NCBI GenBank assembly: GCA_006227085.1 | Contig: SBFY01000016.1 | Span: forward strand, 1 to 9,772 | Direction of reading: 5' to 3' | Origin: Gammaproteobacteria bacterium | GTDB taxonomy: Bacteria; Pseudomonadota; Gammaproteobacteria; Pseudomonadales; M0112 | DNA: 9,772 nt | Shown: one piece after another, positions 1-5,424 of the stretch | How positions within the stretch are numbered: the first letter of the stretch is position 1 | Layout: each line of letters starts with the position of its first letter | The notes under the pieces: model-generated | Seen by the model: the letters and a program-made list of their open reading frames with translations, nothing else | Databases searched by the model: none | What the model was told of the DNA's origin: nothing | Position numbers and translations under genes: made by a program

Positions 1-1
1 A

Positions 2-1564
2 TCCGCTGTGATGGCGGTCGCCGTGCTGGTGATCGCCTGGCAATGCCAGTGGTCAGGACCATTCCGTGATTACTGGGAAGTGATGCCACTGATTGAGGCC
101 ACATTCACCCTGCCCATCCAGCAGTGGCCATGGCATGAGTTGTGGGAACCCTATGGCGGAGCCCACCGGCTGGTGATTCCCAAATTGCTCTTCATCCTGG
201 ATTTCCACCTCACCGGTGGCAGCAACACATTCATCCTGCTGGCATCCATGATATGCCTGGCCGGCACCTTCCTGCTGGTGGCATGGCGAGTACGGCAATG
301 CTATCCCGACGACCCGCAAATGCAGCGGCTGGGCGCCTCCATCGCACTGCTAACCCTGTTTTCAGCCACGCAACTGTTCAACCTGAACTACAGCTATGAC
401 ACCCAATGGTTCGGCTCGGTGTTCTTCAGCACCCTGGCCTTGTTCATTGCCAGCCAGGATCGTTTCGGGGAAACACCTGTCATCCATAGTGCAGCCGCAC
501 TGTCAGCCGCATTACTGGCCAGCCTTAACAACATGGCCGGCTTTCTGGTGTGGCCGTCGTTATTGTTGCTACTGCTCTCACGGACCCATGGTGGGTTACG
601 CATCAGCATCGCCATCATTGGCATGGGCGTATTGGCAGTATTCCTGCCTGGAACAACCGGGCAGGCTGTATCACCGGTCAACCCTGAACACCCCTGGTTA
701 TCATGGTTAGGCATTTTCGTGCATGTGATCCGCTATGACGCGCTTTACCTCGCCAGCCCCATCAGTCGCCAATGGCCTGTCGCCGCTGGCACACTGGCGT
801 GGATTGCGATGGGTTTTGTTTGCTTCACCGGCTGGCAGCAACGCCGGTCACCCGCGTCAGGATTGCTGGTATTGCTGGCCTTACTGGCCCTGCAAGCATT
901 GCTGGTGGCATCCGCCACCGCATGGGGGCGGATTTTCTATCCGCTCGACATGGCGATGGCGGAACGCTACCAGGCCATCGCCATGGTGTTCATGTTATGC
1001 GCCGGCATCACCTTGCTCACCCACCTGCAGCAACACAAGGCATGGGCCTGCGTGGCCGTGCTCACCATGATGGCCCTGCTCATCCCGCTGCAATCGGACT
1101 CTGCCCGTAAACACATCGCCCTCGGTAACACCGTCGCACATGCCCACACGGCTGCCAGCCTCGGCATGACCGGCATGACGGTGGCACGGGCGACCATCTC
1201 TTTCCCGGCGATCCAGAACAACATCAATTACCTGGAACGCCATCATGCGTTCCTGATGGCGCATCAACTGGCGTACCTCCGTGATACGCCAGCTCGCTTG
1301 CTGGCAGGGCCCATCACCGGCCATCCAGCCTGCAGCCTGGTCATTCACCATGCACTGCCGTCCGATACCGACGGCATATATGAACTATGGGCCACACCGG
1401 ATTGCACGGGAGCAACCGTGCTTGCATTACACGACCAGGATCAACAGATCAGGGGCTTCCTGCTGCCGATGCAGTTTGCACCGATACAAGGCACGCAGTG
1501 GCATGGTTATGCCAACCAGGATCCGCAACGCCTGCAGGCCATTGCCCTCTCGCATCATCCATGA
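2..1564 (+). CDS. GT-C-like polytopic membrane protein, 5'-truncated by the window
   Basis: The frame is open from base 2 to the TGA at 1562-1564. A GTG at 8 and an ATG at 11 could start it, but that leaves only about 15 residues of the first hydrophobic helix, so the true start probably lies before the window. Numbered from the GTG, the visible 518 residues hold hydrophobic segments near 1-15, 73-93, 107-125, 133-149, 160-190, 198-214, 257-275, 284-303, 320-338 and 345-361. A soluble C-terminal domain of about 150 residues follows. After the first helix comes a loop with DYW (21-23) and GAHR (51-54), and late in the membrane part GR-x10-ERY (307-321). This acidic plus His-Arg loop and late Arg-Tyr pattern resembles uncharacterised GT-C-type envelope proteins that may move sugars from polyprenyl-phosphate donors. 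That assignment is inference; substrate unknown. A Rieske gene follows after 31 nt on the same strand, perhaps in one transcript. Confidence 0.7.
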   Translation, partial: SAVMAVAVLVIAWQCQWSGPFRDYWEVMPLIEATFTLPIQQWPWHELWEPYGGAHRLVIPKLLFILDFHLTGGSNTFILLASMICLAGTFLLVAWRVRQCYPDDPQMQRLGASIALLTLFSATQLFNLNYSYDTQWFGSVFFSTLALFIASQDRFGETPVIHSAAALSAALLASLNNMAGFLVWPSLLLLLLSRTHGGLRISIAIIGMGVLAVFLPGTTGQAVSPVNPEHPWLSWLGIFVHVIRYDALYLASPISRQWPVAAGTLAWIAMGFVCFTGWQQRRSPASGLLVLLALLALQALLVASATAWGRIFYPLDMAMAERYQAIAMVFMLCAGITLLTHLQQHKAWACVAVLTMMALLIPLQSDSARKHIALGNTVAHAHTAASLGMTGMTVARATISFPAIQNNINYLERHHAFLMAHQLAYLRDTPARLLAGPITGHPACSLVIHHALPSDTDGIYELWATPDCTGATVLALHDQDQQIRGFLLPMQFAPIQGTQWHGYANQDPQRLQAIALSHHP

Positions 1565-1595
1565 GCATGTCTCACCACTTTGGGAACGCCACATC

Positions 1596-1919
1596 ATGAC
1601 GCGCATCACCATCGCTGATTTACCCGACCTGGGTTGCCGCAGTTTCGTGCACGACGGCGAGCCGTGTTTTGTCGTGATGAAAGACGGGCAGGCCTATGCC
1701 TACAAAAACAGCTGCCCACATCTTGGTGTGGAACTGGAATGGGAAGACGGCAAATTCCTGGATTTCGAAGGCGTACTGATCCAGTGCGCCATGCATGGCG
1801 CACTGTTCCTGATCGAAAGTGGCGAGTGCGTCAGCGGCCCTTGCCTGGGGCAATCCTTGCAAGCCCTTGAGGCACGCGTTGACAACGGGCAACTGGTGAT
1901 CGCCAGCGACGCCGGTTAA
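1596..1919 (+). CDS. Small stand-alone Rieske [2Fe-2S] protein
   Basis: This encodes a 107-residue soluble protein with no signal peptide or membrane helix. It carries the Rieske cluster motif C40-P-H42 then C64-A-M-H67, with 21 residues between H42 and C64. Two Cys and two His would hold a [2Fe-2S] cluster. The length and fold order (short beta strands, CPH loop, CxxH loop) match Rieske-type ferredoxins such as small ferredoxin subunits of oxygenases or nitrite-reductase NirD-like proteins. There is no oxygenase or reductase gene beside it, so its electron partner is unknown. I chose the ATG at 1596 because GGGAA sits about nine bases before it and the Rieske domain begins at once; the frame itself is open much further upstream inside the preceding gene. 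Four further Cys (14, 24, 78, 83) are present. The gene ends tail-to-tail with the aminotransferase, sharing TTAA. Confidence 0.85.
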   Translation: MTRITIADLPDLGCRSFVHDGEPCFVVMKDGQAYAYKNSCPHLGVELEWEDGKFLDFEGVLIQCAMHGALFLIESGECVSGPCLGQSLQALEARVDNGQLVIASDAG

Positions 1920-3073
1920 CCGAGCACACGCTCCAGTCGTGACACGGCTTCTTCCAGCGCTTCCATACTGGTGGTGTAGGCAAACCGCACATGCGTATTG
2001 GCCTTGTGACGCCCGAAATCTGCGCCGGGCGTAATCGCCACACCATGCTGTTCCAGCATGTCCAGGCAGAATCGTTGGCTATCGCGCGAGAAACGCTCAA
2101 TACCGGCATAGATGTACAAGGCCCCACCCGGCGTCAGCGGCACATCAAAGCCAAGGCGCTGCAAATGCGGCAACAGGAAATCGCGGCGCTGTGCATAAAT
2201 ATCGCGGCGCGCATCCAGGATGGCACGTGTCTCCGGCTCAAACGCAGCCAACGCCGCGTACTGGCCCATCGTGGACATGGAAATAAACAGGTTTTGCGCC
2301 AGCTTCTCCAGCTCCGGCACAGCCGCTTCCGGCGCCACCAACCAACCCAGTCGCCAACCGGTCATGCCGAAATACTTGGAAAAACTGTTGATGACGAAGG
2401 CCTCGTCAGTGAGTTGCAGGATCGATGGCGCCTGGAAGCCATAGGTCAGGCCGTGGTAAATCTCGTCAACCACCAGGAAACCACCACGCTGCTTCGTGAG
2501 CGACTGCAAGCCGGATAACTCGGCACGCGTCAGGCTTTCACCGGTCGGGTTTGCCGGCGATGCCACCAGCACACCGGCTGTGTTCGGTTGCCAGTGTTTT
2601 TCCGCAATGCCCGGCAATAGCTGGTAACGCTCAGCGGCACCGACTGGCACCAATTGGGCTTCCCCTTCCACCAGGCGCAGGAAATTGCGATTACAGGGAT
2701 AACCGGGATCCGCCATCAGCACCCCGTCACCCGGGTTGACCAGCAAGGCCGCCACCAGCAACAGCGCACCGGAAGCACCCGGTGTCACCAGGATGCGGGA
2801 AGGATTGACCGTGATGCCATATTCTTCCTCATACCAGCGGGCAATGGCTTCGCGCAATTCCGGAATACCCGCCGCCTGGCTATAGCCGGTGGCACCCCGT
2901 GCCAATGCTGCCTGGCCGGCCCGGATGATGGGGTCAGCCGTTGCAAAATCCGGCTCCCCCGCCTCCAGGTGCATGATGCTGCGCCCGGCGCGCTCCAGCA
3001 TGCGCGCCCGCGTCAAGACTTCCACGACCCGGAACGGTTCAATATCCTGCAAGCGCTTGGCAAACGGCCTCAT
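1916..3073 (-). CDS. PLP-dependent class I/II aminotransferase (aspartate/tyrosine aminotransferase-like)
   Basis: This is a full-length fold-type I aminotransferase of 385 residues, probably cytosolic. Visible landmarks are the N-terminal LEAGEPDF (36-43), the NPTG loop with N175, D203 in VVDEIY that contacts the pyridine nitrogen, the Schiff-base lysine K233 in NSFSKYFGMTGWRLGW, and R363 in HVRFAY for the substrate carboxylate. These place it with AspC/AlaA-like enzymes of COG0436, but the amino donor and acceptor cannot be read from the sequence. The ATG at 3071-3073 is preceded on the minus strand by GGGGAGAGG about six bases away, a clear ribosome-binding site. It is transcribed divergently from dksA. 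As I recall it, an aminotransferase of this class stands next to dksA in Pseudomonas, so the pairing is conserved synteny and need not mean shared function. Its stop (bases 1916-1918) overlaps the Rieske stop. Confidence 0.92.
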   Translation of the reverse strand: MRPFAKRLQDIEPFRVVEVLTRARMLERAGRSIMHLEAGEPDFATADPIIRAGQAALARGATGYSQAAGIPELREAIARWYEEEYGITVNPSRILVTPGASGALLLVAALLVNPGDGVLMADPGYPCNRNFLRLVEGEAQLVPVGAAERYQLLPGIAEKHWQPNTAGVLVASPANPTGESLTRAELSGLQSLTKQRGGFLVVDEIYHGLTYGFQAPSILQLTDEAFVINSFSKYFGMTGWRLGWLVAPEAAVPELEKLAQNLFISMSTMGQYAALAAFEPETRAILDARRDIYAQRRDFLLPHLQRLGFDVPLTPGGALYIYAGIERFSRDSQRFCLDMLEQHGVAITPGADFGRHKANTHVRFAYTTSMEALEEAVSRLERVLG

Positions 3074-3102
3074 GGAAGCCTCTCCCCGGAATAAAAGCGC
3101 CG

Positions 3103-3131
3103 ATTGTAGCAGCCGGCAAAGCCCGGCAAAA
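3103..3131 (-). promoter_or_regulatory. Putative sigma-70 promoter of the aminotransferase gene
   Basis: Read on the minus strand, the -10 is TACAAT (bases 3103-3108) preceded by TGC, giving an extended -10 TGCTACAAT. The -35 is poor: candidates at spacers of 15 to 17 are TTGCCG, TTTGCC and TTTTGC (within 3124-3131), which suits an extended -10 promoter. Transcription would start near 3096, leaving a leader of about 23 nt with the Shine-Dalgarno sequence in it. This is pattern matching only. Confidence 0.45.
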
Positions 3132-3305
3132 ATAGCGCCTGCCTGTAGCCGCTCCAGCGCTTATCTGCTACTGTTTGCGCTGCAACGGAGCGCATCGTGC
3201 ACTACCATTAAATTGGATACCTCTTGGGGCTGCCGGCTGGCGTCACACCCTGCAGCAGCATGACCGGAAGACTGGTTTAATCGCCCGCACCAGTCGTGGC
3301 GACAC

Positions 3306-3317
3306 AACAATAACAAG
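3306..3317 (+). promoter_or_regulatory. ARN/CA-type motif before the dksA ribosome-binding site (possible Hfq/Crc site)
   Basis: The leader reads AACAATAACAAG, four consecutive A-R-N triplets, and also fits the AANAANAA catabolite-activity motif bound by Hfq with Crc in Pseudomonas. It ends one base before the Shine-Dalgarno sequence AGGAAGGG (3319-3326), itself seven bases from the dksA ATG. Bound Hfq here would block initiation. The match is visible; binding is inferred, and A-rich leaders also arise by chance. Confidence 0.35.
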
Positions 3318-3333
3318 CAGGAAGGGAAACACC

Positions 3334-4266
3334 ATGGCAGCAAAGAAGGCAGCAAAGAAGGCGGCAACAAAAGCCAGCAAGAAGAAAACCACCGTGAAGA
3401 AAACACCCGCACCCAAGACAGCCGCCAAAAAGGCTCCCGCCAAAAAAGCCGCTGCCAAAAAACCGGCCAGTAAAAAACCCGCTGCCAAGAAACCGGCCAG
3501 CAAGAAACCCGCTGCCAAGGCCGCTCCGAAAGCACCAGCCAAAAAAGCAGCCAGCAAGAAACCTGCTGCCAAGAAACCGGCCAGCAAGAAACCCGCTGCC
3601 AAGGCCGCACCGAAAGCACCAGCCAAAAAAGCCGCCAGCAAGAAACCTGCTGCCAAGGCCGCACCGAAAGCACCAGCCAAAAAAGCAGCCAGCAAGAAAC
3701 CCGCTGCCACCAGCGCAGCCGTAAAAACCCCGGCCAAAAAGGCGGCCGGCCCAGCCACCTCCCCAGAACGGAAGAAAAAGTCTGTGAAGAGTCCCGCAGT
3801 ATCTAACCAGGCATCCAAAGCGCCCGCCAAGCGCATCGCTGTCGCCCGTCGCCAGCAAGTCGAAGACATTCGCCCTTACCTGCGCAAAAGCGGTGAGGCC
3901 TACATGAATGACGCCCAGAAGTCGCATTTCCGCAACATCCTGCTGCAGGAAAAGATGCGCCTGATGAACGAAGTGGATCGCACCGTGACCCACATGAAAG
4001 ACGAAGCGGCCAACTTCCCGGATCCCGCCGATCGCGCCACCCAGGAAGAAGAATTCAGCCTGGAGCTGCGTACCCGTGACCGTGAACGCAAGCTGATCAA
4101 GAAAATCGAAAACACCATCGAACTGATCGATAACGACGATTACGGTTACTGTGAAACCTGCGGCGTGGAAATCGGTATCGAGCGGCTGGAAGCCCGTCCG
4201 ACGGCGACCAAATGCATCGACTGCAAGACACTCGATGAACACAAGGAAAAGAAGGAACTCGGCTAA
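3334..4266 (+). CDS. dksA: DksA, RNA polymerase secondary-channel factor, with an N-terminal histone-like Lys/Ala/Pro repeat domain
   Basis: The protein has 310 residues, about twice the roughly 150 of E. coli DksA. Residues about 177-310 are a complete DksA core. A coiled-coil hairpin carries the tip sequence FPDPADRATQEEEF, with D230, D233 and A235 matching the E. coli tip residues D71, D74 and A76. A four-Cys zinc finger follows (C273, C276, C294, C297) in a block nearly identical to E. coli (RLEARPTA then CIDCKTL). It should enter the polymerase secondary channel and act with ppGpp on stable-RNA and amino-acid promoters. Residues 1 to about 170 are low-complexity AKKPA/KKPAS/KAPAKKAA repeats, as in AlgP and histone-H1-like proteins, suggesting non-specific DNA or RNA binding (inference). 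The ATG at 3334 is chosen because AGGAAGGG lies seven bases upstream. Longer readings of the frame run into non-conserved leader. gluQ follows after 51 nt. Confidence 0.95.
   Translation: MAAKKAAKKAATKASKKKTTVKKTPAPKTAAKKAPAKKAAAKKPASKKPAAKKPASKKPAAKAAPKAPAKKAASKKPAAKKPASKKPAAKAAPKAPAKKAASKKPAAKAAPKAPAKKAASKKPAATSAAVKTPAKKAAGPATSPERKKKSVKSPAVSNQASKAPAKRIAVARRQQVEDIRPYLRKSGEAYMNDAQKSHFRNILLQEKMRLMNEVDRTVTHMKDEAANFPDPADRATQEEEFSLELRTRDRERKLIKKIENTIELIDNDDYGYCETCGVEIGIERLEARPTATKCIDCKTLDEHKEKKELG
3472..3693 (+). repeat. Coding tandem repeat in dksA: 84-nt + 84-nt + 54-nt units
   Basis: Two adjacent 84-nt units (3472-3555 and 3556-3639) encode the same 28 residues, from KKPAAKKPAS to KAPAKKAAS. 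They differ at only four bases, all silent third-codon positions. A third unit (3640-3693) lacks the first 30 nt and encodes the last 18 residues of the same unit; it too differs from the others only at third positions. A partial copy KKPAA follows. Shorter related AKKPAS steps extend upstream to about 3430. The DNA-level identity points to recent duplication by slippage or unequal recombination. Confidence 0.9.
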
Positions 4267-4317
4267 GCCGGTTCGCGGGTTGCGGTCACGCACCGTTGTG
4301 TGAGGTGGCCGGCAACC

Positions 4318-5202
4318 ATGTCCCCTCCCGCCTACATTGGCCGCTTTGCCCCGTCACCGACGGGGCCTTTGCATTTTGGCTCCCTGCTCGCTGCATTGGC
4401 CAGTTACCTGGATGCGCGCGCCCACCACGGCCAGTGGCTACTGCGGATTGATGATCTCGACAAACCGCGTGAAGTGGCCGGTGCCAGCGATGCCATCCTG
4501 CGCGTGCTGGATGCGTACGGGCTGCACTGGGATGGCCCGGTCACCTACCAGCACCAGCAACAACAGCATTACGACCATGCCTTGCAGCAATTGCTGGATC
4601 AAGGCCATGTGTATTACTGCACGTGCAGTCGCCAGGATTTCCCGGCCAACCCACAGCAGCATGCATGCCGCCAACGCCGGCAACCGCCTGCCGGGGCCTG
4701 GTCATTACGCATCAAGGCGCCCGATGAAACACTGCTCCTGGACGATGCCATCCAGGGCCGTCACAGCACCAACCTGGCCACCTGCCATGATGATTTCGTG
4801 GTCTATCGCAAAGACGGGATTACCGCATACCAATTAGCCACCGCGGTGGACGAGTCATTGGCTGGCATCACCCATGTGGTTCGCGGCAGCGACCTGCTCG
4901 ACTCCACCTTTCGCCAGCAATTATTGATGCGCTGGTTATACGGCCACTCACCGCTGTATGCGCACATCCCGGTGGCCACCCATGCCGACGGGCAAAAACT
5001 CAGCAAGCAGAGCTTTGCCACGGCACTGGAGCCTGCCGACTGGAAACTGTGCCTGCTGGCGGCATTACGTTTCCTCGGCCAACCGCAGCCAGCGGATGCC
5101 GGGACACCGCGCACCTTGCTGGACGAAGCCTGCCAGCACTGGTCACTGGCACGCATCCCCCGCCGGCCCGCCCTGCCGGCCAATGATTTTTGCAAGCCAT
5201 AA
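4318..5202 (+). CDS. gluQ: Glutamyl-Q tRNA(Asp) synthetase GluQRS
   Basis: The 294-residue protein is a paralogue of the glutamyl-tRNA synthetase catalytic domain that lacks an anticodon-binding domain. It activates glutamate and attaches it to queuosine at position 34 of tRNA(Asp). Visible are the N-terminal GRFAPSPTGPLHFGSL (8-23) with the HIGH-equivalent LHFG, RIDDLDKPRE (43-52), and the class I signature as KLSKQ (227-231). A cysteine cluster C101-T-C103 and C117 marks the zinc-binding insert of this family. The usual Tyr ligand is not obvious, and H115 could substitute. An in-frame GTG at 4300 would add six residues, but I prefer the ATG at 4318: GAGG lies 12 bases before it and the conserved domain starts just after. 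The gene follows dksA by 51 nt without a clear terminator, the same dksA-gluQ pairing known in E. coli. Confidence 0.93.
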   Translation: MSPPAYIGRFAPSPTGPLHFGSLLAALASYLDARAHHGQWLLRIDDLDKPREVAGASDAILRVLDAYGLHWDGPVTYQHQQQQHYDHALQQLLDQGHVYYCTCSRQDFPANPQQHACRQRRQPPAGAWSLRIKAPDETLLLDDAIQGRHSTNLATCHDDFVVYRKDGITAYQLATAVDESLAGITHVVRGSDLLDSTFRQQLLMRWLYGHSPLYAHIPVATHADGQKLSKQSFATALEPADWKLCLLAALRFLGQPQPADAGTPRTLLDEACQHWSLARIPRRPALPANDFCKP

Positions 5203-5247
5203 GCGGCTTGATTACCATCAGCGCTGGATCCTGACTCCCGGCCTGCC

Positions 5248-5424
5248 ATGTACATCCATCGCGCCTTACTGCTTGTCCTGCTGATGCTGTATGCGTTCAC
5301 CCCATCCTTGCAGGCCTGGATCCTGGCAGCCGATGCAGCCTGGTACCGGCCATGGCTGGCCTGGGCGCTGATCATCGCCGCCATTTTCTGGGCTACCCGT
5401 CGCAGGCTGCCGAATGACCTTTGA
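5248..5424 (+). CDS. cbrX: CbrX-like small membrane protein overlapping cbrA
   Basis: This short ORF encodes 58 residues beginning MYIHRALLLVLLMLYAF and ending RRRLPNDL. Two hydrophobic segments (about 5-20 and 34-50) are joined by a short loop with WILAADAAWYRPW, and a basic ATRRR follows the second. It should be a two-helix inner-membrane protein. The ATG at 5248 has no good Shine-Dalgarno sequence. Its TGA (5422-5424) lies inside cbrA, overlapping the cbrA ATG by 11 nt in another frame, a layout that favours translational coupling. In Pseudomonas a small hydrophobic ORF, cbrX, occupies this position, and coupling with cbrA has been reported as I recall it. The identification therefore rests on size, hydrophobicity and position, not alignment. 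The 45 nt after gluQ suggest transcription with gluQ or from a promoter inside it. Confidence 0.7.
   Translation: MYIHRALLLVLLMLYAFTPSLQAWILAADAAWYRPWLAWALIIAAIFWATRRRLPNDL

Larger units (their letters stand above)
3074..3333. promoter_or_regulatory. Divergent intergenic control region between the aminotransferase and dksA
   Basis: These 260 bases hold no credible gene. They separate two divergent start codons, so they must contain at least two promoters. Near the aminotransferase lies a good extended -10 (3103-3108, minus strand). Inverted 7-base arms GTAGCAG (3106-3112) and CTGCTAC (3165-3171) put similar TGCTAC motifs on both strands. The plus-strand copy reads TGCTACTGT (3166-3174), a weak candidate extended -10 for dksA that would leave a leader of about 150 nt. 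A second weak plus-strand candidate is TGGTTTAAT (3273-3281). CCGGCAAA occurs twice (3113-3120 and 3123-3130) across the aminotransferase -35 area. The dksA leader ends in an A-rich stretch and a strong Shine-Dalgarno sequence. I see no clear riboswitch or terminator. Confidence 0.6.

Noticed and set aside
1281..1595. An N-terminal extension of the Rieske ORF overlapping the GT-C-like gene
   Set aside because: The extension is low-quality sequence in a shadow frame of the upstream gene. The Rieske domain begins immediately after the ATG at 1596, which has its own GGGAA.
2044..2060. Perfect hairpin CATGCTG-TTC-CAGCATG
   Set aside because: It lies inside well-conserved aminotransferase codons, far from any gene end, and has no T-tract, so it is probably chance.
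1991..2518. Plus-strand ORF of 175 residues opposite the aminotransferase
   Set aside because: It is antisense to a gene with all PLP-enzyme motifs and shows no family features of its own.
3243..4293. Long minus-strand ORFs (208, 338 and 170 residues) opposite dksA, one rich in Leu/Ala/Phe and looking like a membrane protein
   Set aside because: They are the complement of the Lys/Ala/Pro repeats, which contain no stop codons in other frames. They have no ribosome-binding site, and the plus-strand product is an unmistakable DksA.
5193..5210. Inverted repeat CAAGCC-ATAAGC-GGCTTG over the gluQ stop codon, as a terminator
   Set aside because: The stem is only six bases and no T-run follows on either strand. 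Read-through into cbrX-cbrA is more likely.
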